A stretch of 64,000 nt of DNA. Source: Thauera sedimentorum (GTDB lineage: Bacteria > Pseudomonadota > Gammaproteobacteria > Burkholderiales > Rhodocyclaceae). The stretch is from assembly GCF_014489115.1 (NCBI RefSeq), contig NZ_JACTAH010000002.1, positions 1,222,586 through 1,286,585 of the forward strand, given 5' to 3'. This document shows positions 1 through 16,338 of the stretch, piece after piece. The notes below the pieces were generated by a model. The model was not told where the DNA came from, ran no database searches, and saw only the letters and a list, made by a program, of their open reading frames with translations. A program made the translations under genes and the position numbers. Position 1 is the first letter of the stretch. Each line of letters starts with the position of its first letter.

Positions 1-697
<697 letters not shown>

Positions 698-787
698 GAA
701 TCCGGCCACGGGCCGGCCGCTCGGATCGGAGGCATTACTGCCCGATCCGGCCGGCCGGCCCGGCCCCACTCCTCGCTGGAGAAATTG

Positions 788-4998
<4,211 letters not shown>

Positions 4999-5002
<4 letters not shown>

Positions 5003-5028
5003 CGGGAAACGGGGTATTGAACTAAACT
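4999..5028 (+). promoter_or_regulatory. Candidate promoter for the str operon
   Basis: TTGACG at 4999-5004 and TAAACT at 5023-5028 are separated by 18 bases, a sigma70-like arrangement overlapping the rpoC stop codon. It would drive rpsL-rpsG-fusA-tuf with a leader of about 100 bases that contains the hairpin at 5085-5118. Called by eye from hexamer match and spacing only. Confidence 0.45.
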
Positions 5029-5084
5029 CCGGCCTCTTTTTGTGGACTGACCAATCGTAGTCGGTCTCAGCCGGAATAATCCGC

Positions 5085-5118
5085 CCGAGGCGGCCCGAAG
5101 CGGCTGCCTCGGTTTTTT
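5085..5118 (+). terminator. Hairpin plus T-run between rpoC and rpsL (terminator or attenuator)
   Basis: CCGAGGC (5085-5091) pairs perfectly with GCCTCGG (5106-5112) and is followed at once by six T. It has the shape of an intrinsic terminator for rpoBC. It ends only 16 bases before the rpsL start codon and lies downstream of the candidate str promoter, so it could also act as an attenuator in the rpsL leader. Confidence 0.6.
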
Positions 5119-5134
5119 GGGAAATTCTTAAGCT

Positions 5135-5512
5135 ATGCCAACAATCAATCAGCTCGTCCGCAAGCCGCGGGAAATCGCCGTTACCAAGAGCAAGGTGCCG
5201 GCCCTGGAAGCGTGCCCTCAGCGGCGCGGTGTGTGCACCCGTGTGTACACCACGACCCCGAAAAAGCCGAACTCCGCGCTGCGTAAAGTGGCCAAGGTTC
5301 GTCTGACCAATGGTTTTGAGGTCATCTCGTACATCGGCGGTGAGGGTCACAACCTTCAGGAGCACTCCGTGGTGCTGATCCGCGGCGGTCGTGTGAAGGA
5401 CTTGCCGGGTGTGCGTTACCACATCGTGCGCGGTTCCCTCGATCTGCAGGGCGTCAAGGACCGGAAGCAGTCGCGCTCGAAGTACGGCGCCAAGCGTCCG
5501 AAGAAAGCCTGA
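5135..5512 (+). CDS. rpsL: 30S ribosomal protein S12
   Basis: S12 sits at the decoding centre of the 30S subunit and affects translational accuracy. The 125-residue length is typical. The conserved loop [18 protein letters not shown] is intact with Lys at positions 43 and 44, and the [14 protein letters not shown] loop is also intact. These are the usual sites of streptomycin-resistance substitutions, and both look wild-type. First gene of the str operon, followed by rpsG. Confidence 0.98.
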   Translation: MPTINQLVRKPREIAVTKSKVPALEACPQRRGVCTRVYTTTPKKPNSALRKVAKVRLTNGFEVISYIGGEGHNLQEHSVVLIRGGRVKDLPGVRYHIVRGSLDLQGVKDRKQSRSKYGAKRPKKA

Positions 5513-5533
5513 TTGCCGGCATCTAATAAATAG

Positions 5534-6016
<483 letters not shown>

Positions 6017-6036
6017 GTCTTCGTTCCGGTAGTGAT

Positions 6037-6065
6037 TCGAGCCCTGAGAAGGGCTCGATTGTTTT
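6037..6065 (+). terminator. Hairpin with T-rich tail between rpsG and fusA
   Basis: TCGAGCCCT (6037-6045) pairs with AGGGCTCGA (6050-6058) around a four-base loop and is followed by TTGTTTT. It is a stable 9-bp stem inside the str operon and more likely a partial terminator/attenuator or a processing site than a full stop, because fusA and tuf have no other obvious promoter. Confidence 0.5.
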
Positions 6066-6126
6066 GTAACGCAACATTCAAACAAATCGTGCCGCCGGCG
6101 CGATTCAGGAAAGGCAGGAATACACC

Positions 6127-8226
6127 GTGGCTCGCAAGACACCCATCGAGCGTTACCGCAACATCGGTATCTCCGCTCACATCGACGCCGGCAAGACCAC
6201 CACGACCGAGCGCATCCTCTTCTACACCGGTGTGAACCACAAGATCGGTGAAGTGCATGACGGCGCTGCCACCATGGACTGGATGGCGCAGGAGCAGGAG
6301 CGCGGCATCACCATCACTTCCGCAGCAACGACCTGCTTCTGGAAGGGGATGGAGATGAACTATCCCGAGCACCGCTTCAACATCATCGACACCCCGGGGC
6401 ACGTGGACTTCACCATCGAAGTCGAGCGCTCCATGCGTGTGCTCGACGGTGCTTGCATGGTGTATTGCGCCGTGGGTGGCGTGCAGCCGCAGTCCGAAAC
6501 CGTGTGGCGCCAGGCTACCAAGTACAAGGTGCCGCGTCTGGCCTTCGTGAACAAGATGGACCGTTCCGGCGCGAACTTCTTCAAGGTCGTCGACCAGATG
6601 AAGACCCGCCTGATGGCCAATCCTGTGCCCATCGTTATTCCGATCGGCGCCGAGGACACCTTTGCTGGCGTGGTCGACCTGATCAAGATGAAAGCGATCA
6701 TCTGGGACGAGGCCTCCCAGGGCATGAAGTTCGACTATCGCGACATTCCGGCCGAACTCCAGGGCGAGGCCGAGAAGTGGCGCGAGCAGATGCTCGAGGC
6801 GGCCGCCGAGGCTTCCGAAGAGCTGATGAACGAGTACCTCGAGAACGGCGACCTGCCCGAAGATAAGATCAAGCTCGGCCTGCGTCTGCGCACCATCGCC
6901 TGCGAGATCCAGCCGATGCTGTGCGGCACCGCCTTCAAGAACAAGGGCGTGCAGCGCATGCTGGACGCGGTCATCGATTTCCTGCCGTCGCCGATCGACA
7001 TCCCGCCGGTGCAGGGTACCGACGACGACGAGAAGGAAGTCTCCCGCCGTGCCGACGACGGCGAGAAGTTCTCCGCGCTGGCGTTCAAGCTGATGACCGA
7101 TCCCTTCGTTGGTCAGCTGACCTTCGTGCGCGTGTATTCCGGCGTGCTGGAATCCGGCTCCACCGTGCTGAACTCGGTCAAGGGCAAGAAGGAGCGCATC
7201 GGCCGTATCCTGCAGATGCACGCCAACGAGCGCCAGGAGATCAAGGAAGTGCTGGCCGGCGACATCGCCGCGGTCGTGGGTCTGAAGGAAGTCACCACCG
7301 GTGAGACCCTGTGCGACCCCAGCGCGCCGATCATCCTCGAGCGCATGGTCTTCCCGGATCCGGTGATTCACGTCGCCGTCGAGCCGAAGACCAAGAGCGA
7401 CCAGGAGAAGATGGGTATCGCCCTGTCCCGCCTGGCGGCCGAGGATCCGTCCTTCCGCGTGCGCACCGACGAGGAGTCCGGCCAGACCATCATCTCCGGC
7501 ATGGGCGAGCTGCACCTCGAGATCATCGTCGACCGCATGAAGCGTGAGTTCAACGTCGAAGCCAACGTGGGTGCTCCGCAGGTGGCCTACCGCGAAACCA
7601 TCCGCAAGGCGGTGACCGACGTCGAAGGCAAGTTCGTCAAGCAGTCCGGCGGCCGCGGCCAGTACGGTCACGTCGTCATCAACCTCGAGCCGTCCGAGCA
7701 GGGCAAGGGCTACGAGTTCGTGGACGCCATCAAGGGCGGCGTGGTGCCGCGCGAGTACATCCCCGCGGTGGACAAGGGCATCCAGGACACCCTGCCGAAC
7801 GGCGTGCTGGCCGGCTTCCCGGTGGTGGACGTCAAGGTCACCCTGCAGTTCGGTTCCTACCACGACGTCGACTCCAACGAAAACGCCTTCAAGATGGCGG
7901 GTTCGATGGCCTTCAAGGAGGCCATGCGCCGCGCCAACCCGGTGCTGCTCGAGCCGATGATGGCGGTCGTGGTGGAGACGCCGGAAGACTACATGGGTAA
8001 CGTGATGGGCGACCTCTCCGGTCGTCGCGGCATCGTCCAGGGCATGGACGACATCCCCGGCGGCATGAAGGAGATCAAGGCCGAGGTGCCGCTGGCCGAA
8101 ATGTTCGGCTACGCGACCTCGCTGCGTTCCCTGACCCAGGGTCGCGCGACCTATTCGATGGAATTCAAGCATTACGCCGAAGCGCCGAAGAACGTGGCCG
8201 AGGCGGTCATCAACAATCGCAAGTAA
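6127..8226 (+). CDS. fusA: Translation elongation factor G
   Basis: EF-G is the GTPase that drives translocation on the ribosome and, with RRF, ribosome recycling. It has 699 residues, the standard length. G1 is AHIDAGKT at 17-24, G3 DTPGH at 88-92 and G4 NKMD at 142-145, followed by domains II to V (RGQYGHV and the C-terminal LRSLTQGR in domains IV/V). The start is GTG at 6127, giving [15 protein letters not shown] as in relatives. Third gene of the str operon, 27 bases ahead of tuf. Confidence 0.98.
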   Translation: MARKTPIERYRNIGISAHIDAGKTTTTERILFYTGVNHKIGEVHDGAATMDWMAQEQERGITITSAATTCFWKGMEMNYPEHRFNIIDTPGHVDFTIEVERSMRVLDGACMVYCAVGGVQPQSETVWRQATKYKVPRLAFVNKMDRSGANFFKVVDQMKTRLMANPVPIVIPIGAEDTFAGVVDLIKMKAIIWDEASQGMKFDYRDIPAELQGEAEKWREQMLEAAAEASEELMNEYLENGDLPEDKIKLGLRLRTIACEIQPMLCGTAFKNKGVQRMLDAVIDFLPSPIDIPPVQGTDDDEKEVSRRADDGEKFSALAFKLMTDPFVGQLTFVRVYSGVLESGSTVLNSVKGKKERIGRILQMHANERQEIKEVLAGDIAAVVGLKEVTTGETLCDPSAPIILERMVFPDPVIHVAVEPKTKSDQEKMGIALSRLAAEDPSFRVRTDEESGQTIISGMGELHLEIIVDRMKREFNVEANVGAPQVAYRETIRKAVTDVEGKFVKQSGGRGQYGHVVINLEPSEQGKGYEFVDAIKGGVVPREYIPAVDKGIQDTLPNGVLAGFPVVDVKVTLQFGSYHDVDSNENAFKMAGSMAFKEAMRRANPVLLEPMMAVVVETPEDYMGNVMGDLSGRRGIVQGMDDIPGGMKEIKAEVPLAEMFGYATSLRSLTQGRATYSMEFKHYAEAPKNVAEAVINNRK

Positions 8227-8253
8227 TCTGCTGAATCAACGAGGAAAGCATTC

Positions 8254-9444
<1,191 letters not shown>

Positions 9445-9455
9445 GTCTTTCATCC

Positions 9456-9486
9456 GGGTGCGGTACGCCGCACCCTCGCTCTTTTT
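9456..9486 (+). terminator. Hairpin with T5 between tuf and rpsJ
   Basis: GGGTGCGG (9456-9463) pairs perfectly with CCGCACCC (9468-9475) around a TACG tetraloop. A T5 run follows at 9482-9486 after six other bases. The gap to the T-run makes it a weak intrinsic terminator, so it may only reduce read-through from the str into the S10 operon. Confidence 0.5.
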
Positions 9487-9496
9487 GGGAAATACC

Positions 9497-9808
9497 ATGC
9501 AAAGCCAGAAAATCCGCATCCGTCTCAAGGCGTTCGACTACCGCTTGATCGACCAGTCCGCGCTGGAAATCGTCGATACCGCCAAGCGCACCGGCGCCGT
9601 GGTCCGCGGTCCGGTTCCGCTGCCGACGCGCATCGAGCGTTTCGACCTGCTGCGTTCGCCGCACGTGAACAAGGCGTCGCGCGACCAGATGGAGATTCGT
9701 ACCCATCAGCGCCTGATGGACATCATCGACCCGACCGACAAAACGGTCGATGCGCTGATGAAGCTCGATCTTCCGGCTGGCGTGGACGTCGAGATCAAGC
9801 TGCAGTAA
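9497..9808 (+). CDS. rpsJ: 30S ribosomal protein S10 (NusE)
   Basis: S10 belongs to the 30S head and is also NusE, which joins NusB and NusG in antitermination. The protein has 103 residues and starts at ATG 9497 ([19 protein letters not shown]) behind a GGGAAATACC leader. The family core [18 protein letters not shown], with the [19 protein letters not shown] loop that contacts NusB, is intact. It is separated from rplC by a striking promoter-hairpin, so here it may not always be co-transcribed with the rest of the S10 operon. Confidence 0.98.
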   Translation: MQSQKIRIRLKAFDYRLIDQSALEIVDTAKRTGAVVRGPVPLPTRIERFDLLRSPHVNKASRDQMEIRTHQRLMDIIDPTDKTVDALMKLDLPAGVDVEIKLQ

Positions 9809-9816
9809 TCGCCTGC

Positions 9817-9859
9817 TTGCAGTGGAAGCGCAAAGGCCGGTATAATCCGGCCTTTGCGC
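9817..9859 (+). promoter_or_regulatory. Strong promoter embedded in a perfect hairpin, upstream of rplC
   Basis: TTGCAG at 9817-9822 and a perfect TATAAT at 9841-9846 are separated by 18 bases. The TATAAT is exactly the loop of a perfect 13-bp inverted repeat, GCGCAAAGGCCGG (9828-9840) and CCGGCCTTTGCGC (9847-9859). It looks like an internal promoter for rplC onwards. The same symmetry could make an RNA hairpin in read-through transcripts from rpsJ. Confidence 0.65.
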
Positions 9860-9924
9860 CTATTGGCGTAAAAAATTCGTTTGATAGGGCCCGGTCAATC
9901 GTAACCGGGGATCAGGAGAAGAAA

Positions 9925-10569
9925 ATGAGTCTAGGCCTTGTCGGTCGCAAGGTGGGCATGACTCGCGTCTTCGCCGAGGATGGTCGTTCCATCCCGGTGA
10001 CGGTGCTGGATGTGTCCAATAATCGCGTGACCCAGATCAAGACGCCTGAGGTGGATGGTTATTCCGCCGTTCAGGTGACCTTTGGCAAGCGCCGTGCGAG
10101 CCGCGTCAATAAGCCGCTCGCCGGACATCTCGCCAAGGCCGGTGTTGAAGCCGGTCACATCCTCAAGGAATTCCGCGTCGAAGCCGACCAGCTCGCCAGC
10201 CTCAAGGCCGGTGACGTGGTGGGTGTGGATCTCTTTGCCGTCGGGCAGAAGGTGGATATCACCGGAACCTCGATCGGTAAGGGTTTTTCCGGTTCGATCA
10301 AGCGGCACAACTTCAGCTCCAACCGCGCTTCGCACGGTAACTCGATCTCGCACAATGCGCCGGGCTCCATCGGTATGGCGCAGGATCCGGGTCGTGTTTT
10401 CCCGGGCAAGCGGATGGCCGGTCAGTACGGCAACGTGACCCGCACCACGCAGAACCTGGAAGTGGTTCGCGTGGATGCCGAGCGTCAGCTGCTGCTGGTC
10501 AAGGGTGCGGTGCCGGGCTCCAAGGGCGGCGACGTGGTCGTTCGTCCTGCGGTCAAGGCCGGTAACTGA
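9925..10569 (+). CDS. rplC: 50S ribosomal protein L3
   Basis: L3 is a primary assembly protein of the 50S subunit whose loop reaches toward the peptidyl transferase centre. It has 214 residues from ATG 9925 ([20 protein letters not shown]), preceded by the ribosome-binding site AGGAGAAG. The conserved loop [20 protein letters not shown], which carries the Gln methylated by PrmB in relatives, is present. A longer in-frame reading from 9817 has no start support. rplD follows after 11 bases. Confidence 0.97.
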   Translation: MSLGLVGRKVGMTRVFAEDGRSIPVTVLDVSNNRVTQIKTPEVDGYSAVQVTFGKRRASRVNKPLAGHLAKAGVEAGHILKEFRVEADQLASLKAGDVVGVDLFAVGQKVDITGTSIGKGFSGSIKRHNFSSNRASHGNSISHNAPGSIGMAQDPGRVFPGKRMAGQYGNVTRTTQNLEVVRVDAERQLLLVKGAVPGSKGGDVVVRPAVKAGN

Positions 10570-10580
10570 GCGAGGGCGTA

Positions 10581-11201
10581 ATGGAACTGAAACTACTGAA
10601 CGATCAGGGTCAGCCCTCGGCTACGCTTGAGGCGTCCGACGTGCTGTTCGGTCGCGAATTCAACGAAGCGCTCGTCCATCAGGTGGTCACCGCCTACATG
10701 GCGAATGCGCGCTCGGGCAATCGCGCCCAAAAGGGGCGCTCCGACGTTGCCAAGTCCACCCGCAAGCCGTGGCGCCAGAAGGGTACCGGCCGTGCGCGTG
10801 CCGGTATGGCGTCCAGCCCGCTGTGGCGCGGAGGCGGCCGGATTTTCCCGAACTCCCCGGACGAGAACTTCTCGCAGAAGGTCAATCGCAAGATGTATCG
10901 CGCCGGCGTGGCGTCGATCCTCTCGCAGCTGGCTCGCGAGGACCGTCTTGCCGTGGTCGAGAATTTCAGCGTCGAGGCACCGAAGACCAAGCTGCTGACG
11001 CAGAAGCTCAAAGGTATGGGTCTCGAGTCCGTGCTGGTCATCACCGACGAGCTCGACGAGAACCTGTTCCTGTCTTCGCGCAATCTGAATGACGTGCTGG
11101 TGCTCGAGGTGCAGGAAGCCGATCCGGTTTCCCTGGTGCGCTTCGACAAGGTGCTGGTCACCAAGGCTGCGCTGGCCCAGATGGAGGAGGCGTGGCAATG
11201 A
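10581..11201 (+). CDS. rplD: 50S ribosomal protein L4
   Basis: L4 binds 23S rRNA and lines the exit tunnel; in E. coli it also autoregulates the S10 operon. It has 206 residues. The extended tunnel loop [25 protein letters not shown], where macrolide-resistance changes arise, looks normal. It overlaps rplW by 4 bases (ATGA), implying coupled translation. Confidence 0.97.
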   Translation: MELKLLNDQGQPSATLEASDVLFGREFNEALVHQVVTAYMANARSGNRAQKGRSDVAKSTRKPWRQKGTGRARAGMASSPLWRGGGRIFPNSPDENFSQKVNRKMYRAGVASILSQLAREDRLAVVENFSVEAPKTKLLTQKLKGMGLESVLVITDELDENLFLSSRNLNDVLVLEVQEADPVSLVRFDKVLVTKAALAQMEEAWQ

Positions 11202-11503
11202 GTGCATACAGCCAGGAGCGTCTGATGCAGGTGCTGCTCGCGCCGCAGATCTCCGAGAAGGCGACCTATGTCGCCGACAAGAACGAGCAAGTCGTGTTCA
11301 AGGTCGCATCCGATGCAACCAAGCCGGAAGTGAAGGCCGCCGTCGAGCTGCTCTTCAAGGTTCAGGTTGAATCCGTGCAGATCGCGAACGTGAAGGGCAA
11401 GGTCAAGCGTTTCGGCCGGATGACCGGTCGTCGCAAGGACTGGAAGAAGGCGTTCGTCTGCCTCAAGCCCGGCCAAGAAATCAACTTTGCGGCTGGGGAG
11501 TGA
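11198..11503 (+). CDS. rplW: 50S ribosomal protein L23
   Basis: L23 sits at the tunnel exit and docks trigger factor and SRP. It has 101 residues starting at ATG 11198 ([21 protein letters not shown]), which overlaps the rplD stop; an upstream in-frame GTG at 11192 lacks spacing from a ribosome-binding site. The motif [20 protein letters not shown] is typical. rplB follows after 6 bases. Confidence 0.97.
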   Translation: MSAYSQERLMQVLLAPQISEKATYVADKNEQVVFKVASDATKPEVKAAVELLFKVQVESVQIANVKGKVKRFGRMTGRRKDWKKAFVCLKPGQEINFAAGE

Positions 11504-11509
11504 TAAGTC

Positions 11510-12337
11510 ATGGCACTGGTTAAACTGAAGCCCACGTCCGCCGGCCGTCGCTCGATGGTCAAGGTGGTCAACGCCTCCCTGTACAAGGGGCGTCCCTTCG
11601 CGGGTCTGGTCGAGAAGCAGAGCAACAATGCCGGCCGCAACAATGCTGGTCGCGTGACCGTCCGCCACCAGGGCGGCGGCCACAAGCAGCACTATCGCCT
11701 GGTCGATTTCCGTCGCAACAAGGACGGCATCGTCGCCAAGGTCGAGCGTATCGAGTATGACCCCAACCGTTCTGCCAACATCGCGCTGCTGTGCTACGCC
11801 GATGGTGAGCGCCGCTACATCATCGCCCCGAAGGGCCTTGAAGTCGGCCAGCCCATCGTGAGTGGCTCGGAAGCCCCGATCAAGCCGGGCAACGCCCTGC
11901 CGATCCGCAACATCCCGGTCGGCTCGACGATTCACTGCGTCGAAATGTTCCCGGGCAAGGGCGCGCAGCTTGCGCGTGCCGCGGGTACCTCGGTTCAGCT
12001 GCTCGCTCGCGAGGGCTCCTACGCCCAGCTGCGTCTGCGCTCCGGCGAGATCCGTCGTGTGCACGTCGAGTGCCGCGCCACCATCGGTGAGGTCGGTAAC
12101 GAAGAGCACGGTCTGCGCAAGATCGGCAAGGCCGGCGCCAACCGCTGGCGTGGTATCCGCCCGACCGTCCGCGGCGTGGCGATGAACCCGGTGGATCACC
12201 CGCACGGCGGCGGCGAAGGCCGTACCGGCGAAGGTGGTGTGCCGCGCAGCCCGTGGGGCCAGCCGACCAAGGGCTACCGCACTCGCCGCAACAAGCGCAC
12301 CGATACCATGATCGTGCAGCGTCGGCACAAGCGTTAA
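11510..12337 (+). CDS. rplB: 50S ribosomal protein L2
   Basis: L2 is needed for subunit association and peptidyl transferase activity. It has 275 residues. The near-invariant C-terminal region [20 protein letters not shown], including the functional His, is intact, as is the basic N-terminus [18 protein letters not shown]. It sits in the S10 operon between rplW and rpsS. Confidence 0.98.
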   Translation: MALVKLKPTSAGRRSMVKVVNASLYKGRPFAGLVEKQSNNAGRNNAGRVTVRHQGGGHKQHYRLVDFRRNKDGIVAKVERIEYDPNRSANIALLCYADGERRYIIAPKGLEVGQPIVSGSEAPIKPGNALPIRNIPVGSTIHCVEMFPGKGAQLARAAGTSVQLLAREGSYAQLRLRSGEIRRVHVECRATIGEVGNEEHGLRKIGKAGANRWRGIRPTVRGVAMNPVDHPHGGGEGRTGEGGVPRSPWGQPTKGYRTRRNKRTDTMIVQRRHKR

Positions 12338-12347
12338 GGGGTAAGAG

Positions 12348-12623
12348 ATGGCACGTTCAATCAAGAAAGGCCCGTTCGTCGACGCGCATCTGCTCAAGAA
12401 GGTGGATGCGGCGCGGGGCGGCAACGACAAGCGCCCGATCAAGACCTGGTCCCGCCGCTCCACGGTACTGCCCGATTTCGTCGGTCTGACCATCGCGGTG
12501 CACAACGGTCGTCAGCACATCCCGGTGTACGTCACCGAGAACATGGTCGGTCACAAGCTGGGCGAATTCGCGCTGACCCGTACGTTCAAGGGTCACGCCG
12601 CCAGCAAGAAGGCGAAGAGGTAA
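12348..12623 (+). CDS. rpsS: 30S ribosomal protein S19
   Basis: S19 forms a complex with S13 in the 30S head near the A-site tRNA. It has 91 residues with [18 protein letters not shown], the core [23 protein letters not shown] and the terminal [19 protein letters not shown] pattern. A GGGGTAAGAG ribosome-binding site precedes the ATG. S10 operon, 9 bases before rplV. Confidence 0.98.
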   Translation: MARSIKKGPFVDAHLLKKVDAARGGNDKRPIKTWSRRSTVLPDFVGLTIAVHNGRQHIPVYVTENMVGHKLGEFALTRTFKGHAASKKAKR

Positions 12624-12632
12624 GGAGTCACT

Positions 12633-12962
12633 ATGGAAACCAGAGCCATTCTCCGCGGGGTGCGCCTCTCGGCCCAAAAGGGTCGTCTGGTCGCTGACCT
12701 CGTCCGGGGCAAGCCGGTTGATCAGGCGCTCAGCATTCTCGCCTTCTCGCCGAAGAAGGGCGCCAAGATCATCCGCAAGGTGGTCGAGTCCGCGATCGCC
12801 AATGCCGAGCACAATGACGGTGCCGACATCGACGCGCTGAAGGTCAAGACCATTCACGTCGAGGAAGGGATGTCGCTGAAGCGCTTTACCGCGCGCGCCA
12901 AGGGCCGCGGCAACCGCATCCTCAAGCCCACTTGTCACGTGTACGTGACCGTCGGGGAATAA
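12633..12962 (+). CDS. rplV: 50S ribosomal protein L22
   Basis: L22 lines the exit tunnel opposite L4. It has 109 residues, with [22 protein letters not shown] at the N-terminus and the beta-hairpin [22 protein letters not shown] near the C-terminus, without the deletions seen in erythromycin resistance. Preceded by AAGGAGT; rpsC follows after 9 bases. Confidence 0.98.
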   Translation: METRAILRGVRLSAQKGRLVADLVRGKPVDQALSILAFSPKKGAKIIRKVVESAIANAEHNDGADIDALKVKTIHVEEGMSLKRFTARAKGRGNRILKPTCHVYVTVGE

Positions 12963-12971
12963 GGAGTAGTT

Positions 12972-13742
12972 ATGGGTCAGAAAATCCATCCGACCGGATT
13001 CCGCCTCGCGGTCACGCGTGACTGGGGTTCCCGCTGGTTCGCGCCGAGCCGTGAGTTCCCGCGCATGCTGAGCGAGGATCTGAAGGTCCGCGACTTCCTC
13101 AAGAAGCGCCTGGCGCACGCCTCGGTTGGCCGCGTGATCATCGAGCGTCCTGCCAAGAACGCCCGCATCACCCTGTACAGCGCCCGCCCGGGCGTGGTGA
13201 TCGGCAAGAAGGGCGAGGACATCGAGAACCTCAAGCGCGAGCTGCAGAAGATCGTCGGTGTGCCCGTTCATGTGAACATCGAAGAAGTCCGCAAACCTGA
13301 GATCGACGCCAAGCTGATCGCCGATTCCATCGCTCAGCAGCTCGAGAAGCGCATCATGTTCCGCCGCGCGATGAAGCGTGCGATGCAGAACGCGATGCGT
13401 CTGGGTGCCCAGGGCATCAAGATCATGAGCTCCGGCCGTCTGAACGGCGCCGAGATCGCCCGTACCGAGTGGTATCGCGAAGGCCGCGTGCCGCTGCACA
13501 CCCTGCGCGCCAACATCGATTACGGTGTCTCGGAAGCCAAGACCACCTACGGCATCATCGGTATCAAGGTGTGGGTGTACAAGGGCGACCAACTGGGCCG
13601 CAACGAGCAGCCGGTCGCCGCCGAGCCTGAAGCCGACAACCGCCGCGGTCGTCGTGGCGCGCCGCGTGGTGACGATGCCCGTCCGGGCCGTCGTCCCGCC
13701 CGTCGCGACGCGGGCCGGCAAGAAGAAAGCAGGAGTGAATGA
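12972..13742 (+). CDS. rpsC: 30S ribosomal protein S3
   Basis: S3 lies at the mRNA entry site and contributes to helicase activity of the 30S subunit. It has 256 residues: the KH domain, with [17 protein letters not shown], then the C-terminal S3 domain [17 protein letters not shown]. The last 40 or so residues are a basic, low-complexity tail rich in Arg, Gly and Asp, longer than in E. coli (233 residues) but common in betaproteobacteria. Its stop overlaps the rplP start by one base. Confidence 0.97.
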   Translation: MGQKIHPTGFRLAVTRDWGSRWFAPSREFPRMLSEDLKVRDFLKKRLAHASVGRVIIERPAKNARITLYSARPGVVIGKKGEDIENLKRELQKIVGVPVHVNIEEVRKPEIDAKLIADSIAQQLEKRIMFRRAMKRAMQNAMRLGAQGIKIMSSGRLNGAEIARTEWYREGRVPLHTLRANIDYGVSEAKTTYGIIGIKVWVYKGDQLGRNEQPVAAEPEADNRRGRRGAPRGDDARPGRRPARRDAGRQEESRSE

Positions 13743-14155
13743 TGCTGCAGCCTACGCGCAGGAAGTATCGTAAGGAGCAGAAGGGCCGCAATACCGGCCT
13801 GGCGACCCGCGGTGCGAAGGTCAGCTTCGGCGAGTTCGGCCTCAAGGCGACTGGCCGCGGCCGTCTGACCGCACGTCAGATCGAATCGGCCCGTCGGGCG
13901 ATGACCCGCCACATCAAGCGTGGCGGCCGCATCTGGATCCGCATCTTCCCGGACAAGCCGATCTCCAAGAAGCCGGCCGAAGTCCGTATGGGTAACGGCA
14001 AGGGCAATCCGGAGTACTGGGTCGCCGAGATTCAGCCGGGTAAAGTGCTGTACGAAATGGATGGCGTGGACGAGGCGCTCGCCCGTGAAGCGTTCCGGCT
14101 TGCCGCCGCGAAGCTTCCGATCGACACCGTGTTCGTGACGCGCCAAGTGGGGTAA
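13742..14155 (+). CDS. rplP: 50S ribosomal protein L16
   Basis: L16 contacts the A-site tRNA on the 50S subunit. It has 137 residues. Two adjacent ATGs exist at 13739 and 13742; I use the second ([17 protein letters not shown]) because it is the family N-terminus and lies 6 bases after the AGGAG at 13731-13735. The core [29 protein letters not shown] is intact, including the Arg hydroxylated by YcfD-type enzymes in relatives. Confidence 0.97.
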   Translation: MLQPTRRKYRKEQKGRNTGLATRGAKVSFGEFGLKATGRGRLTARQIESARRAMTRHIKRGGRIWIRIFPDKPISKKPAEVRMGNGKGNPEYWVAEIQPGKVLYEMDGVDEALAREAFRLAAAKLPIDTVFVTRQVG

Positions 14156-14159
14156 GAGC

Positions 14160-14351
14160 ATGAAGGCGAGTGAACTCCGCGCCAAGAGCGCGGGTGAATT
14201 GAATCAGGAGTTGCTCGATCTGCTGAAGGCGCAGTTTTCGCTGCGCATGCAACTGGCGACCCAGCAGCTGAGCAATACGAGCCAACTCGGGAAGGTGCGT
14301 CGCGACATCGCGCGCGTACGGACCGTTCTGCGTGAAAAGGCAGGTCAGTAA
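14160..14351 (+). CDS. rpmC: 50S ribosomal protein L29
   Basis: Small two-helix protein at the tunnel exit next to L23. It has 63 residues starting [20 protein letters not shown], with the conserved [20 protein letters not shown] helix. It lies 4 bases after rplP and overlaps rpsQ by one base (TAATG), pointing to coupled translation. Confidence 0.97.
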   Translation: MKASELRAKSAGELNQELLDLLKAQFSLRMQLATQQLSNTSQLGKVRRDIARVRTVLREKAGQ

Positions 14352-14620
14352 TGAGTGAAGAGTCCGCGAAGGTTCGCCGCGCCCTGGTTGGTCGCGTGGT
14401 GAGCGACAAGATGCAGAAGACGGTCACCGTGCTGGTGGAGCGTCGTGTAAAGCACCCGCTGTACGGCAAGATCATCACCCGCTCGGCCAAGTATCACGCC
14501 GACGTGGAGGTGGGCGGTGCCGCTGCCGGCGACCTGGTGGAGATCGAGGAGTGCCGTCCGATCTCCAAGACCAAGAGCTGGAAAGTTACGCGCGTTCTGG
14601 AAAAGGCTCGCGTCATCTGA
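14351..14620 (+). CDS. rpsQ: 30S ribosomal protein S17
   Basis: S17 is a primary 16S rRNA-binding protein of the 30S body. It has 89 residues with [22 protein letters not shown], the loop [17 protein letters not shown] and the terminal [19 protein letters not shown]. It closes the S10 operon; the next 144 bases hold a hairpin and promoter before rplN. Confidence 0.98.
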   Translation: MSEESAKVRRALVGRVVSDKMQKTVTVLVERRVKHPLYGKIITRSAKYHADVEVGGAAAGDLVEIEECRPISKTKSWKVTRVLEKARVI

Positions 14621-14639
14621 GCTTTGATGTTTAGGTAGA

Positions 14640-14674
14640 AACAGCTTGGCAAGCGATTGCCAAGCTGTTATACT
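14640..14674 (+). promoter_or_regulatory. Promoter overlapping a perfect hairpin, upstream of rplN (spc operon)
   Basis: AACAGCTTGGCAA (14640-14652) and TTGCCAAGCTGTT (14657-14669) form a perfect 13-bp stem with a GCGA loop. TTGGCA at 14646-14651 inside the left arm and TATACT at 14669-14674 at the end of the right arm are 17 bases apart, the ideal -35/-10 spacing. The element may both attenuate S10-operon transcripts and start the spc operon. Confidence 0.65.
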
Positions 14675-14764
14675 TTTCGTCTTTGCTCCGGAACTCTTCC
14701 GGGGCTTCTACCCGGACGGGTTCCAAGACTGACCGCGCAGCGGGATAAGTTGGAGATTTAATTC

Positions 14765-15133
14765 ATGATTCAAATGCAATCCAGGCTGGACGTCGCCGAC
14801 AACACCGGTGCGCGTTCGGTGATGTGCATCAAGGTGCTCGGTGGCTCGAAGCGTCGCTATGCAGGCATTGGCGACATCATCAAGGTCACCGTGAAGGATG
14901 CTGCGCCGCGTGGTCGCGTGAAGAAGGGTGACGTTTACAACGCCGTGGTGGTTCGTACCGCCAAGGGTGTGCGTCGCCCCGATGGTTCGCTGATCAAGTT
15001 TGACGGCAATGCCGCCGTGCTGCTGAACAACAAGCTTGAGCCGATCGGTACCCGTATTTTCGGGCCGGTGACGCGCGAGCTGCGCTCCGAGCGGTTCATG
15101 AAGATCGTCTCGCTGGCGCCTGAAGTGCTCTGA
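14765..15133 (+). CDS. rplN: 50S ribosomal protein L14
   Basis: L14 lies at the subunit interface and binds L19 and the silencing factor RsfS. It has 122 residues with [19 protein letters not shown] and the signature [32 protein letters not shown]. First gene of the spc operon, about 90 bases downstream of the promoter-hairpin at 14640-14674. Confidence 0.98.
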   Translation: MIQMQSRLDVADNTGARSVMCIKVLGGSKRRYAGIGDIIKVTVKDAAPRGRVKKGDVYNAVVVRTAKGVRRPDGSLIKFDGNAAVLLNNKLEPIGTRIFGPVTRELRSERFMKIVSLAPEVL

Positions 15134-15145
15134 GGAGTCGTCGAG

Positions 15146-15463
15146 ATGAACAAGATCCGCAAGGGTGATGAAGTGGTCGTGCTGACCGGCAAGGATCGCG
15201 GTCGTCGCGGTACCGTGCTGCGTCGCGTTGATGATGAGCGCCTGGTGGTCGAGGGTGTGAATCGCGTGAAGAAGCATGTCCGTCCGAATCCGATGAAGGG
15301 TGAGGTGGGTGGCATCGTCGAGAAGGAGATGCCCATCCATGTGTCGAACGTCGCGCTGTTCAATGCTGCGACCCAGAAGGCTGACCGGGTCGGAGTGAAG
15401 GTGCTTGAGGATGGTCGCAAGGCCCGTTTCTTCAAGTCGAACGGCGAGCTGGTGGACGCGTAA
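15146..15463 (+). CDS. rplX: 50S ribosomal protein L24
   Basis: L24 is an early assembly protein at the tunnel exit. It has 105 residues with a KOW motif near the N-terminus ([21 protein letters not shown]) and the conserved [22 protein letters not shown]. It lies 12 bases after rplN. Confidence 0.98.
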   Translation: MNKIRKGDEVVVLTGKDRGRRGTVLRRVDDERLVVEGVNRVKKHVRPNPMKGEVGGIVEKEMPIHVSNVALFNAATQKADRVGVKVLEDGRKARFFKSNGELVDA

Positions 15464-15472
15464 GGAGTGGCA

Positions 15473-16012
15473 ATGGCTCGCTTGCAACAGTTTTACAAGG
15501 AAGCGGTGGTGCCCGAGCTGCTCAAGCAGTTCGGCTACAAGTCCGTGATGGAAGTCCCGCGTATCACCAAGATCACCCTGAACATGGGTGTCGGTGAGGC
15601 CGTCGGCGACAAGAAGATCCTCGAGAATGCGATCGGCGACATGACCAAGATTGCTGGTCAGAAGCCGGTGGCCACCAAGGCGCGCAAGTCGATCGCGGGC
15701 TTCAAGATTCGCGACGGCTATCCGATCGGCTGCATGGTGACGCTGCGCGGTCCGCGCATGTTCGAGTTTCTCGATCGCCTGGTGACCGTGGCCATGCCGC
15801 GTATCCGCGACTTCCGTGGTATCGCTTCCAAGGGCTTCGATGGTCGTGGCAACTACAACCTCGGCGTCAAGGAGCAGATCATTTTCCCGGAGATCGAGTA
15901 CGACAAGATCGACGCGCTCCGCGGGATGAACATCAGCATCACGACGACGGCGAAGACCGACCAGGAAGCGCGCGCGCTGCTGGCCGCGTTCAAGTTCCCG
16001 TTCAAGAATTGA
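15473..16012 (+). CDS. rplE: 50S ribosomal protein L5
   Basis: L5 binds 5S rRNA and contacts the P-site tRNA. It has 179 residues from ATG 15473 ([20 protein letters not shown]), with TAAGGAGTGG as ribosome-binding site; an upstream in-frame GTG at 15467 is too close to that site. The motifs [13 protein letters not shown] and [20 protein letters not shown] are intact. Confidence 0.97.
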   Translation: MARLQQFYKEAVVPELLKQFGYKSVMEVPRITKITLNMGVGEAVGDKKILENAIGDMTKIAGQKPVATKARKSIAGFKIRDGYPIGCMVTLRGPRMFEFLDRLVTVAMPRIRDFRGIASKGFDGRGNYNLGVKEQIIFPEIEYDKIDALRGMNISITTTAKTDQEARALLAAFKFPFKN

Positions 16013-16019
16013 GGGTGAT

Positions 16020-16325
16020 ATGGCGAAACTGGCTCTGATCAATCGCGAAGACAAGCGTCGCAAGCTGGTGGCGAAGTTCGCCGCCAAGCGTGCAGCGCTG
16101 GTCGCGCAGGTCAAGGACATGAACCTGTCCGAAGAAGAGCGCATGGCGGCGCGTCTGAAGCTTCAGCAGCTGCCGCGCAATGCCAATCCGACGCGTACCC
16201 GCAACCGCTGCAGCCTGACCGGCCGGCCGCGTGGTGTGTTCCGCAAGTTCGGTCTGTGCCGCAACAAGCTGCGCGAGATTGCGTTCCGCGGCGAAGTGCC
16301 TGGCATGACCAAGGCGAGCTGGTAA
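16020..16325 (+). CDS. rpsN: 30S ribosomal protein S14 (long, zinc-independent form)
   Basis: S14 helps assemble the 30S head. It has 101 residues and lacks the CxxC pairs of the short zinc form, so it is the C-minus type usual in proteobacteria. The C-terminal signature [20 protein letters not shown] and [19 protein letters not shown] is intact. It lies 7 bases after rplE. Confidence 0.97.
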   Translation: MAKLALINREDKRRKLVAKFAAKRAALVAQVKDMNLSEEERMAARLKLQQLPRNANPTRTRNRCSLTGRPRGVFRKFGLCRNKLREIAFRGEVPGMTKASW

Positions 16326-16338
16326 GGAGAGATCAAAG

